Of a stretch of 64,000 bases of DNA, positions 45,488-56,191 are shown in pieces. The stretch is from assembly GCF_006442315.1 (NCBI RefSeq), contig NZ_VFVY01000004.1:269046-333045 (forward strand), given 5' to 3'. Position 1 is the stretch's first letter. Each line of letters begins with the position of its first letter. The DNA is from Mesorhizobium sp. B2-3-4 (GTDB lineage: Bacteria; Pseudomonadota; Alphaproteobacteria; Rhizobiales; Rhizobiaceae). The position numbers and the translations under genes are program-made. Under the pieces are notes generated by a model, which made no database searches, was not told the origin of the DNA, and worked only from the letters and a program-made list of their open reading frames with translations.

Positions 45488-47212
45488 TCAGTTCGTCAAT
45501 TGCAGCTTGGAGAACTTGTTGGCGATCTGCAGGAACACGTTCGGCAGGGTGGCCGGATCGTTGACCGCATAATAGTCGGTGGGGTCGGTGGCGCAGGCGC
45601 TGTAAAGCGCGCGATTGGCGGCGGTGTCGGATTGCAGCACCATGGTGTAGATTTCGGCACCCTGGTTCTTCAACTGTGTGCACACGCTTTTGGTCCAGCC
45701 GTCGACATTTCGGGCGGCCGCCGCCTGGTTGTCCGATCCCATGCGACCCGGAGTGCCGTAAGGCGACCCCGCGAGGTAACCGTAGGACGTATAGTCGGAC
45801 TTGGTCGGCTCCTCGCTGGCGCCGTAGACGACGTTCTCGCCATCGGTCAGCAGCATGACGATCTTGCTGACCCCAGGCGTCTTCCATGGGGTTCCGTCGG
45901 TATAAGGCGCCCCCGGCGACAACACGCGCTGGCCCCAGGCCAGGCCTTCGGAGACATTCGTGCCGGACCCCGCCCAGGCAAGCATCTTGCCGGCTTCCTT
46001 GCGAAGTTTCGTAAAATCGTCGGTCAGCGGAACGATCGGCGAAGGACAGGATCGGTTTGGTCCTACCGTCAATTGCAAGGCATTTGGATCCGATGTGGCA
46101 GCCGTGGCGATCGAGGTGTTCTGCGGTGCCACATACTTGGCGACCATGTTGAGATCATCCTTCGACGGACCGCCCAGCAAGGCGTTGACCACGCCTCCAA
46201 GCAGGCCGCTCAAATCTATTCCAAGGACATTGAGCCCGCCATCTCGAGCAAGCTTGGCCTCGTCGGGCGTGTCCTTGATGAACGAGTTGTTGTAGTATTT
46301 GGCGTCGTTCGCATAGCTGCCGGAAGGTGAAGTGCCGTCCCCTGGGCTGTCCGGCGCGAAGTACGGCACGAACAAGGTTTCGGGCTTCGACGGATCAGGC
46401 GGCGCATCCGAGATATTCAAGGCACCAGGGCGCGCCTCGACGCAACCTTTCCAGCCTGTGTCCGCGCCGGTGGCGTCCTTCCAGCCTGAGAGCTTGGCGG
46501 CCGTGGCCGGATCCTTCATCAACTGCCTGAAAAGCGCCATGTGATTGGGGCGCTTGCCATTGATGGTGGGGAAATTGATGCCGTTGGTGGATGACTTGCC
46601 GTCCATGTCGATCCAGGAAGGATCGAACCCGGCGCCATCGACATTGACCGCGGTGACGAATGGAACCAGCGCAACACGCACCTTGCGCGTCGGCGACTGT
46701 ACCGATTCCAGATCCTGAAGCAGTTTGTCCGTCGCCGTCTTGAGGGCGGCGATGCGGGCGCCTGCCATCGAGCCGGTATTGTCCAGCACCAGGACGACTT
46801 CGAGCTGATTGTTCGATTCGACCGCCGACGCATCGACCACGATGTGCTTGCTCTGGCCAAACAGGAAAGCGAAGTTCAGATTGACGTCGGCCGAGGCGAC
46901 CGCCTTGGTCTTGACGAAATTGACGCCCTTGTCGACGCTCAGCGTGGCCTTCGCGTTGGCGAGTTCGCCGTGTCCGACGATGTTGGCCTGGAAATAGCGG
47001 TCGAAAGCATCCGTGCGGGTAATGTCCAGATCGCCAAGATGCGAGGACGCAAGGTTTGCGGCATCGAGCGCGTTCTGCAGGTTGCTCTTCGCCCGCATGA
47101 TGGTCGAGACGTCGGTCGCGAACGCGACTGCCGACAGAATGGCTGGCAGCCCCAGCCCCATCATCAGCGCGAAATTGCCGCTCTTCGAGCGCCAGAATCT
47201 GTTGAGAAGCAT
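45488..47212 (-). CDS. TadG-like Flp-pilus-associated vWA-domain protein
   Basis: 574 residues. N-terminal TadE/G-type segment (FWRSKSGNFALMMGLGLPAILSAVAFATDVSTIM) anchors the protein in the inner membrane; a vWA domain follows with MIDAS D-x-S-like VLVLDNTGSMAGARI and MLLTDGENVV near the C-terminus. A large insertion rich in Gly/Pro/Asp sits between them. No other tad genes are nearby, so it is an orphan TadG-like protein. Confidence 0.88.
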   Translation of the reverse strand: MLLNRFWRSKSGNFALMMGLGLPAILSAVAFATDVSTIMRAKSNLQNALDAANLASSHLGDLDITRTDAFDRYFQANIVGHGELANAKATLSVDKGVNFVKTKAVASADVNLNFAFLFGQSKHIVVDASAVESNNQLEVVLVLDNTGSMAGARIAALKTATDKLLQDLESVQSPTRKVRVALVPFVTAVNVDGAGFDPSWIDMDGKSSTNGINFPTINGKRPNHMALFRQLMKDPATAAKLSGWKDATGADTGWKGCVEARPGALNISDAPPDPSKPETLFVPYFAPDSPGDGTSPSGSYANDAKYYNNSFIKDTPDEAKLARDGGLNVLGIDLSGLLGGVVNALLGGPSKDDLNMVAKYVAPQNTSIATAATSDPNALQLTVGPNRSCPSPIVPLTDDFTKLRKEAGKMLAWAGSGTNVSEGLAWGQRVLSPGAPYTDGTPWKTPGVSKIVMLLTDGENVVYGASEEPTKSDYTSYGYLAGSPYGTPGRMGSDNQAAAARNVDGWTKSVCTQLKNQGAEIYTMVLQSDTAANRALYSACATDPTDYYAVNDPATLPNVFLQIANKFSKLQLTN

Positions 47213-47670
47213 TCTTACCCCCGGAAATGCTTGCCGCTTGCGCGGTTGTCCGGGTTTTTGCGCCTTGCATGATGAATCGACCGTTGACGGCGCGGAGCAA
47301 CCCGGCGCAACCTGACATTGTGGTTAAGGGCCGGTTGCGGGGAAAGTCGCCAGGCTTCGCCGCCGCCGCGGCTTGATTTCCGGCGTGCCGTGACATCAGG
47401 GACGGGGCTTGCCCTTGCCTTATCGGCGGATTGCTGTATAGACGCCGCCAATCTGCCGGTCCCAGCTGGGGGCTGAACGGAGGGCCGGAGGTTCTTTCGA
47501 GAACCTTCGTGTGAAGCCAGAAGCGCTTCCGCCTCCCGTGTCTCCGCTCTCGACCGTCTCGTCATGCTCCTTTCTTCCCCGCGCCTTCAAGGCACATGCG
47601 GGTCAGAGAAGTTGCAGAGGCTTTTGCCGCCGGGAACCGGGAGAGAAACGAAGAAAGGCACCAAGACATA
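47213..47670. other. 458-bp region upstream of rpsF containing its promoter and leader
   Basis: A plus-strand promoter TTGCCT (47415-47420) with TATAGA (47437-47442), 16-bp spacer, fits the ribosomal operon. The leader of about 220 nt has a hairpin AGGTTCT-TTCG-AGAACCT (47489-47506). A C-C-G-rich segment, GCCGCCGGGAACCGG, near 47627-47641 could belong to an S6:S18-type autoregulatory site. Confidence 0.5.
47415..47442 (+). promoter_or_regulatory. Candidate promoter of the rpsF-rpsR-rplI operon
   Basis: TTGCCT-N16-TATAGA, about 230 nt upstream of the rpsF start codon. Confidence 0.45.
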
Positions 47671-48159
47671 ATGGCTCTTTACGAACATGTGTTTCTTGCC
47701 CGGCAGGACCTCTCGCAGCAGCAGGTCGATGCGCTTGTCGAACAGTACAAGGGCGTCATCGCAGCGAATGGCGGTTCCGTCGGCCGGGTCGAGAACTGGG
47801 GACTGAAGTCCCTCACCTACCGGGTCAACAAGAACCGGAAGGCCTACTACACGCTCATGGATCTCACCTGCCCGCCGGCCGCGCTCAACGAAATGGAGCG
47901 CCAGATGGGTCTGTCCGAGGACGTGCTGCGTTTCCTGACCATCAAGGTCGAAGCGCATGAGGAAGGCCCTTCGGCCATGATGCAGAAGCGCGAAGAGCGT
48001 TCCGAGCGCGGCGGCTTCGGCGACCGCGACCGTGGCGACCGTCCGGCGCGCAGCTTCGGCGACCGCGGCGATCGTGGCCCGCGTTCGTTCGGCGATCGTG
48101 AAGGCGGTGACCGTGGTCCGCGCCGTCCGCGTGAAGGTTTTGAAGGGGGTGCAGAATAA
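47671..48159 (+). CDS. rpsF: 30S ribosomal protein S6
   Basis: 162 residues. [22 protein letters not shown] and [19 protein letters not shown] are diagnostic. A C-terminal tail of about 50 residues rich in Arg, Gly, Asp and Ser ([19 protein letters not shown] onward) exceeds the usual S6 length, as in other Rhizobiales. The ATG shown is preferred to the upstream frame from 47596. One-base overlap with rpsR (TAATG). Confidence 0.97.
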   Translation: MALYEHVFLARQDLSQQQVDALVEQYKGVIAANGGSVGRVENWGLKSLTYRVNKNRKAYYTLMDLTCPPAALNEMERQMGLSEDVLRFLTIKVEAHEEGPSAMMQKREERSERGGFGDRDRGDRPARSFGDRGDRGPRSFGDREGGDRGPRRPREGFEGGAE

Positions 48160-48407
48160 TGGTCGACATCAATCAGATCCCGACCCGGCGCCCTTTCCAT
48201 CGCCGCCGCAAGACCTGCCCGTTCTCCGGCGCCAACGCACCGAAGATCGACTACAAGGACGTGCGTCTCCTGCAGCGCTACATTTCCGAGCGCGGCAAGA
48301 TCGTGCCCTCGCGCATCACCGCCGTCAGCCAGAAGAAGCAGCGCGAACTCGCCAAGGCGATCAAGCGCGCCCGTTTCCTCGGCCTGCTGCCCTACGTGGT
48401 TCGCTAA
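48159..48407 (+). CDS. rpsR: 30S ribosomal protein S18
   Basis: 82 residues: [40 protein letters not shown] is the conserved core (split here over the RNA-binding region), ending LGLLPYVVR. It binds S6 as a heterodimer on 16S rRNA. Confidence 0.97.
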   Translation: MVDINQIPTRRPFHRRRKTCPFSGANAPKIDYKDVRLLQRYISERGKIVPSRITAVSQKKQRELAKAIKRARFLGLLPYVVR

Positions 48408-48620
48408 GTCTTTCGAACGGGCGGTTCGCCGCCCGTCCCTTTCGCCGGCCATGACGGGCATGACCGGCCAGACATCAAATCCCGAGTTGAGGTCAAAAGC
48501 CTCTAACTGCCGCGACAGGCAGGACAGCGACACCGGCGGCAACGCCCTTTGCTTCCTGACCTGTTCCAGAAATCTGGCGTCCACCTCTTGGAAGGACGCC
48601 CAACCGAAAGGAATATAACC

Positions 48621-49205
48621 ATGGAAGTCATTCTTCTCGAACGCGTTTCCCGCCTCGGCCAGATGGGCGATACCGTCAAGGTCAAGGACGGTTTTGCCCG
48701 TAACTTCCTGCTGCCGCAGGGCAAGGCGCTGCGCGCCAACGAAGCCAACAAGAAGAAGTTTGAAGGCCAGCGCGCCCAGCTCGAAGCCCGCAACCTCGAG
48801 CGCAAGTCGGAAGCGGCCCAGGTGGCGGAGAAGCTAGACGGCAAGAGCTTCATCGCGGTGCGTTCGGCCGGCGAGACCGGCCAGCTCTACGGTTCGGTGT
48901 CGACCCGCGACATCGCCGACTTGCTGACGGCGGAAGGTTTCTCGGTCAACCGCAACCAGATCCAGCTCAACCAGCCGATCAAGACCATCGGCCTCACCAA
49001 TGTGGCGATCGCGCTGCATCCGGAAGTCGAGGTCACCATCACGCTCAACATCGCCCGTACGGCGGACGAGGCCGAGCGCCAGGCCAAGGGCGAGACGCTG
49101 ACCACCGCCGAAGCCATCTATGGCGACGACATCAACGACAATGCGCGGCCGGAAAACTTCTTCGATCCGAACGCCGAATTCGACGGCGGCGAAGACAACG
49201 CCTGA
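48621..49205 (+). CDS. rplI: 50S ribosomal protein L9
   Basis: 194 residues: [37 protein letters not shown] is the L9 N-terminal signature, with the usual long helix and C-terminal domain; the acidic tail ([11 protein letters not shown]) is an extension. A ribosome site AAAGGAA precedes the ATG. The 213-nt gap after rpsR has no gene; some rhizobia carry a DUF2232 gene there. Confidence 0.97.
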   Translation: MEVILLERVSRLGQMGDTVKVKDGFARNFLLPQGKALRANEANKKKFEGQRAQLEARNLERKSEAAQVAEKLDGKSFIAVRSAGETGQLYGSVSTRDIADLLTAEGFSVNRNQIQLNQPIKTIGLTNVAIALHPEVEVTITLNIARTADEAERQAKGETLTTAEAIYGDDINDNARPENFFDPNAEFDGGEDNA

Positions 49206-49272
49206 TCGCGTTTTCGGGCGCCAAGCCGGCGCCTGCTTCGTTCTGACGGTTTCCAATCGTTACTGGACCAAC

Positions 49273-49299
49273 GCCCGGGCCTCTGGCCCGGGCTTTTTT
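49273..49299 (+). terminator. Terminator of the ribosomal protein operon
   Basis: GCCCGGGC stem repeated with loop CTCTG, then TTTTTT. Confidence 0.92.
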
Positions 49300-49444
49300 G
49301 TGCCAAACGGAACTTTTCGACACCCTATATCTTGTGCACATTGCAGCGTGGCGCGTCGATTGGACGCGGGCGATGCGCTGTGCACTTTTGATTTGGCAAT
49401 ACCGGTCCGATCACCGGGTGGTCCGACCGAGGGGACATGTGGTC

Positions 49445-50737
49445 ATGAATATTCTGCTGAAGCGCGTTCTCGATCGTCTGGTGCGTACGGGTAATCTCAA
49501 GGTAACCGGCCCGAAGGGCTCGACATTCACGTTCGGTGACGGCAGCGGCGAGCCGGTGCATATGCATATCAAGACGCGCCATGCCGAACGCGCCATCACC
49601 TTCGATCCGATGCTGGCGGTGCCCGAAGCCTACATGGACGGCGAACTCGACATTCTCGAAGGCGGCGTCCTCGGCCTGATGCGCATCGCCTTCCAGAACA
49701 TGGGCAGCGGCGGCATCGACGCGACCTGGTCGAAAGCCATCGAGGGCCTGCGCCACGCCTTCCGCCGCCTGCAGCAGATCAACACCGCTTCGCGCTCGCG
49801 CCGCAACGTACAGCGCCACTACGATCTGTCGGGCGAGCTCTACCGGCTCTTCCTCGACGAGGACATGCAGTATTCCTGCGCCTATTTCGAGCAACCCGAC
49901 ATGACGCTGGACGAGGCGCAGGCCGCCAAGAAGCGCCATATCGCCGCCAAGCTGAGGCTGAAGGCCGGCCAGACGGTGCTCGACATCGGCTCCGGCTGGG
50001 GCGGGCTCGGCCTCTATCTCGCCAAGGCCTTCGACGTCGACGTGCAGGGCGTGACGCTGTCGACCGAACAGCATGGCGTCGCCACCGACCGCGCGCATGC
50101 GCAAGGGCTGGAAAACCACGTCCATTTCGAACTGAAGGATTATCGCGAGCTCAACGAACGCTTCGACCGCATCGTTTCGGTCGGCATGTTCGAGCATGTC
50201 GGCGTCAACCACTACCGCACCTTCTTCGACAAGGCGGCGACATTGCTGAAGCCTGATGGCGTCATGCTTCTGCACACGATCGGCCGATCCGGCGTGCCGT
50301 GGGCGACCAGCGCCTTCATCCGCAAGTATATTTTCCCGGGCGGCTACATTCCGGCGATGTCCGAAGTGCTGCCGGCGATCGAGAAGTCCGGCCTGGTGGT
50401 CACCGACGTGGAGATCCTGCGGCTCCACTATGCCGATACGCTGAAGCATTGGGCCCTGCGCTTCGCGGCCAACCGCGACAAGGCCAAGGCGATCTATGAC
50501 GAGCGCTTCTGCCGCATGTGGGAGTTCTATCTCGCCGCCTCTGAAGCGGCCTTCCGCTGGCAGGACCTGGTGATCTTCCAGTTCCAGATCGCCAAGAAGA
50601 ACGACACGCTGCCGATGACGCGCGACTATATGGCGAAATGCGAGAAGGCGCTGGAGATGCGCGACATGGGCCACCGCGAGGCGATCCCCGTCGAAAAGCC
50701 GGCCAAACCGGTCCGGCGCCGCAAAGTGGCGGAATAG
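49445..50737 (+). CDS. cfa: Cyclopropane-fatty-acyl-phospholipid synthase family protein
   Basis: 430 residues; methylates the double bond of membrane unsaturated fatty acids with [20 protein letters not shown] is the SAM motif; [36 protein letters not shown] and the YIFPGGYIP segment are CFA hallmarks. I use the ATG at 49445; the reading from 49298 overlaps the terminator and is not family-like. Confidence 0.94.
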   Translation: MNILLKRVLDRLVRTGNLKVTGPKGSTFTFGDGSGEPVHMHIKTRHAERAITFDPMLAVPEAYMDGELDILEGGVLGLMRIAFQNMGSGGIDATWSKAIEGLRHAFRRLQQINTASRSRRNVQRHYDLSGELYRLFLDEDMQYSCAYFEQPDMTLDEAQAAKKRHIAAKLRLKAGQTVLDIGSGWGGLGLYLAKAFDVDVQGVTLSTEQHGVATDRAHAQGLENHVHFELKDYRELNERFDRIVSVGMFEHVGVNHYRTFFDKAATLLKPDGVMLLHTIGRSGVPWATSAFIRKYIFPGGYIPAMSEVLPAIEKSGLVVTDVEILRLHYADTLKHWALRFAANRDKAKAIYDERFCRMWEFYLAASEAAFRWQDLVIFQFQIAKKNDTLPMTRDYMAKCEKALEMRDMGHREAIPVEKPAKPVRRRKVAE

Positions 50738-50777
50738 GACACGTTATTGGCGCTTGCCATTGCGGGTTCCTGCCCCG

Positions 50778-50810
50778 AAAAAGGCCTCGTGAACGTCACG
50801 GGGCCTTTTT
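50778..50810 (+). terminator. Terminator hairpin of cfa abutting the ynfA start
   Basis: AAAAAGGCC (50778-50786) pairs with GGCCTTTTT (50802-50810), with GTG/CAC inside. The next gene's ATG starts at 50812, one nt after the T-run. Confidence 0.8.
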
Positions 50811-50811
50811 C

Positions 50812-51135
50812 ATGACCTATGTGCTCTACGCGGCCGCGGCGCTGGCCGAAATCGCCGGCTGCTTTTCGGTATGGGCGTGGTGGCGGCTGGAGAAATCGCC
50901 GCTCTGGCTGCTGCCGGGCTTTGCCTCGCTGCTTGCGTTTGCCTGGCTTCTGGCCATGGTCGATACCAACGCGGCTGGCCGCGCCTATGCCGCTTACGGC
51001 GGTATCTATATCGTGGCCTCGCTGGCCTGGCTGTGGCTGGTCGAAGGCGTGCGGCCCGATCGCTGGGACCTCGCCGGTGCCACGCTCTGCATGGCCGGCG
51101 CCACGATCATCCTGTTTGCGCCGCGAGGGGCATAG
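50812..51135 (+). CDS. YnfA family (UPF0060) membrane protein
   Basis: 107 residues, four transmembrane helices: [58 protein letters not shown] and [20 protein letters not shown], matching the UPF0060/SMR-like fold. Function unknown; a SMR-type efflux role is suggested for some. The only apparent ribosome site is buried in the cfa terminator stem. Three nt separate it from the next gene. Confidence 0.92.
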   Translation: MTYVLYAAAALAEIAGCFSVWAWWRLEKSPLWLLPGFASLLAFAWLLAMVDTNAAGRAYAAYGGIYIVASLAWLWLVEGVRPDRWDLAGATLCMAGATIILFAPRGA

Positions 51136-51138
51136 ACC

Positions 51139-52101
51139 GTGGAACTGCCGGCCGCTCTTCGACAGGCTGTCGATCGTATCCTGGAAAAAATGCCGCTGCC
51201 CGAGCTGAAGCAGGCGGCGAAAACCCTGTCCGACCGCTACCGCGCCGAACTGCGCGACGGCCGCCTGCACATGGCGCAGGACATGGCGGTCAAGGCCTAT
51301 CTGGCGACGCGAATGCCGGCGACCTATGCGGCCGTCCGCGCCAGCCTCGATGCGCTCGCCGAAGCCCGGCCGGATTTCGCGCCCGCGAGTCTGCTCGATG
51401 TCGGCGCCGGTCCTGGCACGGTGCTTTGGGCCACCAGCCAGATCTGGCCCGAGCTGGAACGCGCCACGCTGTTGGAAGCGAGTGCAGCCGTGCGCAAGGT
51501 CGGCGAGGCGCTCGCGTCCGATGCGATCGCGGCCCGGACCGTCTGGCAGGCAGGCGATGTCACGATAGATCTTGCCGGACTCCAGCCGGCGGATCTCGTC
51601 ACATGCGCCTATGTGCTCGATGAGATCGTGCCGGCATCCCTGCCCAAAATGGTGGACCGCATGTGGCAGCTCACGACGGACACGCTGCTGATCGTCGAGC
51701 CAGGCACGCCGGCGGGCTGGCAGCGCATCCTTGCCGTGCGCGCGCAATTGATCGAGGCCGGCGCGCATGTGCTTGCGCCCTGCCCGCACGAGGCGCCCTG
51801 CCCGCTCAGCCCGCCGGACTGGTGCCATTTTTCCCGCCGGGTCGCCCGTTCGCGGCTGCACCGGCTGGCCAAGGACGGCGACGTGCCGTGGGAGGACGAG
51901 AAGTTTATCTATGTCGCGGCTTCGCGGCGGCCGGCGGCTTCCCATGCCGCACGAGTAATCGCGCCGCCGAAAGCCGGCTCCGGCAAGGTAACGCTGAAAC
52001 TTTGCCAGCCAAATGGCAGTGCCGGCGAACGACTCCTCACCAAGCGTGACGGCGAAGCGTTCAAAGTGGCCCGGCGGCTGGACTGGGGCGATGCGCTTTA
52101 A
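51139..52101 (+). CDS. Rsm22-like small-ribosomal-subunit methyltransferase
   Basis: 320 residues from a GTG. A SAM-binding Rossmann region (SLLDVGAGPGTVLWA) is followed by the Rsm22/METTL17 Cys-rich motif APCPHEAPCPLSPPDWCHF, whose cysteines bind an Fe-S cluster in mitochondrial relatives. Bacterial homologues are typical of alphaproteobacteria and are thought to assist 30S assembly. The ynfA-rsm22 spacing implies an operon. Confidence 0.88.
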   Translation: MELPAALRQAVDRILEKMPLPELKQAAKTLSDRYRAELRDGRLHMAQDMAVKAYLATRMPATYAAVRASLDALAEARPDFAPASLLDVGAGPGTVLWATSQIWPELERATLLEASAAVRKVGEALASDAIAARTVWQAGDVTIDLAGLQPADLVTCAYVLDEIVPASLPKMVDRMWQLTTDTLLIVEPGTPAGWQRILAVRAQLIEAGAHVLAPCPHEAPCPLSPPDWCHFSRRVARSRLHRLAKDGDVPWEDEKFIYVAASRRPAASHAARVIAPPKAGSGKVTLKLCQPNGSAGERLLTKRDGEAFKVARRLDWGDAL

Positions 52102-52126
52102 CGCGGAAGTAGGTGAACGATCGATT

Positions 52127-52141
52127 GTTCTTGCTTCGTTC
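52127..52141. promoter_or_regulatory. Possible LexA-type box GTTC-N7-GTTC
   Basis: GTTC-TTGCTTC-GTTC fits the alphaproteobacterial SOS half-site spacing, about 200 bp upstream of dnaB. An 8-bp motif like this is expected by chance about twice in a window this size, so it is weak. Confidence 0.2.
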
Positions 52142-52334
52142 CAGGCCTGCGTGTAAGAATCATCGCTTGCCGAGTCAAACGGAATCGGGACACGGGAACA
52201 CTCTCCTGTGGACGGTTTGCCGTCCCTGTGAACAACGAGCATCAAGACAGCTTGGACAGGCACTGTTGCAGATAAGTCAGCACCGACTTGTCCAGTTCTG
52301 ATATCGAAAGGGCGGGATTGAAACCGGGGATATC

Positions 52335-53825
52335 ATGGCAGAGGCAGCGCGAAAATTCGGCGTGGCGGAACAACCGCTCTATCGCGAGGCGCCAAACAAT
52401 ATCGAGGCCGAGCAGGCGCTGCTCGGCGCGATCCTCGTCAACAACGATGCCTTCTACCGTGTCTCCGACTTCCTGAAAGCGGGCCACTTCCATGAACCCT
52501 TGCATCGCAAGATTTTCGAAGTCGCGGCCGAGCTCATCCGCATGGGCAAGGTAGCGACGCCGATCACCTTGAAGACCTTCCTGCCGGCTGACGAGAAAGT
52601 CGGCGACATGACGGTGGCGCAATATGTGGTGCGCCTGGCGGTGGAGGCGGTCACGGTCGTCAACGCCACCGACTACGGCCGCGCCATCTATGACCTGGCG
52701 ACACGGCGGGCGCTGATCACCGTCGGCGAGGACATGGTCAACATCGCCTATGACGCACCTGTCGACATGTCGCCTTCCGAGCAGATCGAGGACGCCGAGC
52801 GGCGGCTGTTCGAACTGGCCGAAACCGGGCGCTATGACGGCGGCTTCGAGAGCTTCACCGACGCGGTCAAAACCGCGGTCGACATGGCCAACGCCGCCTA
52901 TATGCGCGACGGCGGTCTGTCGGGCCTCGCCACCGGCATGCGCGATCTCGACCGCCGCATGGGCGGCCTGCAACCCTCCGACCTGATCGTGCTTGCCGGC
53001 CGCCCGGGCATGGGCAAGACCTCGCTCGCCACCAACATCGCCTTCAACGTCGCCGAAGCCTATGTGCCGGCACAACAGGCCGACGGCTCGTTCAAGGCGG
53101 CCAATGGCGGCGTGGTCGGCTTCTTCTCGCTCGAAATGTCGTCCGAGCAGCTCGCCACCCGTATCATCTCCGAACAGACGGAAATCTCGTCCTCGAAGAT
53201 CAGGCGAGGCGAAATCAGCGAAATGGATTTCGAAAAACTGGTGGCCTGTTCGCAGACCATGCAGAAGATCCCGCTGTTCATCGACCAGACCGGCGGTATT
53301 TCCATCGCCCAGTTGTCGGCCCGTGCGCGTCGCCTGAAGCGCCAGCGTGGCCTAGACCTGATCGTCATCGACTATATCCAGCTTATGCAGGGCTCATCCG
53401 CCAAGTCCTCGCAGAACCGCGTGCAGGAAATCACCGAGATCACCACGGGCCTGAAGGCGCTGGCAAAGGAACTGACCGTGCCGATCATCGCGCTGTCGCA
53501 GCTGTCGCGTCAGGTCGAAAGCCGCGACGACAAGCGCCCGCAGCTTTCGGACTTGCGCGAATCCGGTTCGATCGAGCAAGACGCCGACGTCGTCATCTTC
53601 GTCTATCGCGAGGAGTATTACCTCAAGAACCGCGAGCCGAAGCTCGGTACCGAGGAATATGTCAAATGGGAAAACGAGATGAACGAGATGCGTGGCAAGG
53701 CCGAGGTGATCGTGGCCAAGCAGCGCCACGGGCCGACGGGCACGGTCACGCTCGCCTTCCACGGCGAATTCACCCGCTTCTCGGACCTGGCGGAAGAGCA
53801 TCATATCGCCGAGAGGTTCGAGTAA
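52335..53825 (+). CDS. dnaB: Replicative DNA helicase DnaB
   Basis: 496 residues: N-terminal DnaB domain (PNNIEAEQALLGAILVNNDAFY), then the RecA-like helicase with Walker A LAGRPGMGKTSLATN, FSLEMSSEQLATR, Walker B LDLIVIDYIQLM, and the C-terminal SDLRESGSIEQDADVV and AKQRHGPTGTV motifs. No intein. Unwinds DNA at the fork. Confidence 0.97.
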   Translation: MAEAARKFGVAEQPLYREAPNNIEAEQALLGAILVNNDAFYRVSDFLKAGHFHEPLHRKIFEVAAELIRMGKVATPITLKTFLPADEKVGDMTVAQYVVRLAVEAVTVVNATDYGRAIYDLATRRALITVGEDMVNIAYDAPVDMSPSEQIEDAERRLFELAETGRYDGGFESFTDAVKTAVDMANAAYMRDGGLSGLATGMRDLDRRMGGLQPSDLIVLAGRPGMGKTSLATNIAFNVAEAYVPAQQADGSFKAANGGVVGFFSLEMSSEQLATRIISEQTEISSSKIRRGEISEMDFEKLVACSQTMQKIPLFIDQTGGISIAQLSARARRLKRQRGLDLIVIDYIQLMQGSSAKSSQNRVQEITEITTGLKALAKELTVPIIALSQLSRQVESRDDKRPQLSDLRESGSIEQDADVVIFVYREEYYLKNREPKLGTEEYVKWENEMNEMRGKAEVIVAKQRHGPTGTVTLAFHGEFTRFSDLAEEHHIAERFE

Positions 53826-53873
53826 CCGTTTGATCGCGACCCCAACAGCAATAATCGGTCTCGGCGCTCTGCT

Positions 53874-53922
53874 GCGCCCTCCTCTGTCCTGCCGGATATT
53901 TCCCTCGCGAGGGTGGAGATTG
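53874..53922. repeat. Intergenic palindromic repeat element, copy A
   Basis: Shares GCGCCC-n-CCTCTG-n-CCTGCCGG-n-AT-n-TCCC ... AGGG ... GAGATT with 59591-59636. Its centre, CCCTCGCGAGGG, is a perfect palindrome. Lies between dnaB and radA. Confidence 0.65.
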
Positions 53923-53965
53923 ACTGTCGCGCGCGGCGCCTGCCAGCAAGGAAACAGGTAACAGC

Positions 53966-55384
<1,419 letters not shown>

Positions 55385-55428
55385 CGCGGCTCACCCGGTG
55401 GTGAGCAACACGGAGTGGGGCGAAAGAC

Positions 55429-56088
55429 ATGCCGATTACGCTGCTGGACGGAATTCTCGTCGGCTTCACCCTGGTCTCGGCGATGCTCGCCATGGTTCGC
55501 GGTTTCTCGCGCGAGGTGCTTTCGGTCGTGTCCTGGGCGGCAGCGGCGGCGGCGGCATTCTTCTTCTACAAGCCGGTCCTGCCCTATCTGAAGCCCTATA
55601 TCGAGAACGAGAAGATCGCCATGGCGGCGTCTGCCGGCGTCGTCTTCATCATCGCGCTGATCGTCGTCTCGGTCATCACCATGAAGCTCGCGGACTGGAT
55701 CATCGATTCGCGCATCGGCGCGCTCGACCGTACGCTCGGCTTCCTCTACGGCGCGGCGCGCGGCATCCTGGTCGTGGCGGTGGCGCTGCTGTTCTTCAAC
55801 TGGCTGGCCGGCGCCAAGGCACCGGCCTGGGTCACGGAAGCCAAGTCGCGGCCGCTGCTCGAACAGATCGGCGCCAAGCTCGAAAGCCTGCTGCCCGAGG
55901 ATCCGGAAAACGCCATCCTCAAGAAGCTCAATCCGAATCAGCCGGCAGCCGAGGCGCCAGCAGCGCCCGACGCACCGGCGGCGGATGCTCCGGCCGGTGG
56001 CGATGATGCCAATGCGCCGGCGCCCGACGACAACGACGCGGGCCCGGCGGACAACACGGCCAAGCCTGCGCCGGCACCGGCAAACTGA
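55429..56088 (+). CDS. cvpA: CvpA family membrane protein
   Basis: 219 residues with four transmembrane helices (LLDGILVGFTLVSAMLAMVRGFSREVLS, ... LYGAARGILVVAVALLFFNWL) and a C-terminal low-complexity Ala/Pro/Asp tail. Precedes purF, its usual neighbour; envelope homeostasis and bile/antibiotic tolerance have been linked to it in other species. Confidence 0.94.
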   Translation: MPITLLDGILVGFTLVSAMLAMVRGFSREVLSVVSWAAAAAAAFFFYKPVLPYLKPYIENEKIAMAASAGVVFIIALIVVSVITMKLADWIIDSRIGALDRTLGFLYGAARGILVVAVALLFFNWLAGAKAPAWVTEAKSRPLLEQIGAKLESLLPEDPENAILKKLNPNQPAAEAPAAPDAPAADAPAGGDDANAPAPDDNDAGPADNTAKPAPAPAN

Positions 56089-56191
56089 CGCCCAAACGGG
56101 CGTCGGAAGACCGATCGATGTGAACGACCGCACGCAGTGCGTTGCTTTCGATGCGCGAGCGCCTTATATGGCGATTTTAGCGGAGCTTAAG

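Noticed and set aside
49325..50674. 449-codon minus-strand frame
   Set aside because: Antisense to cfa; no domain.
52127..52141. SOS regulation of dnaB
   Set aside because: The GTTC-N7-GTTC match is short enough to occur by chance; kept only as a weak feature, not as a finding.
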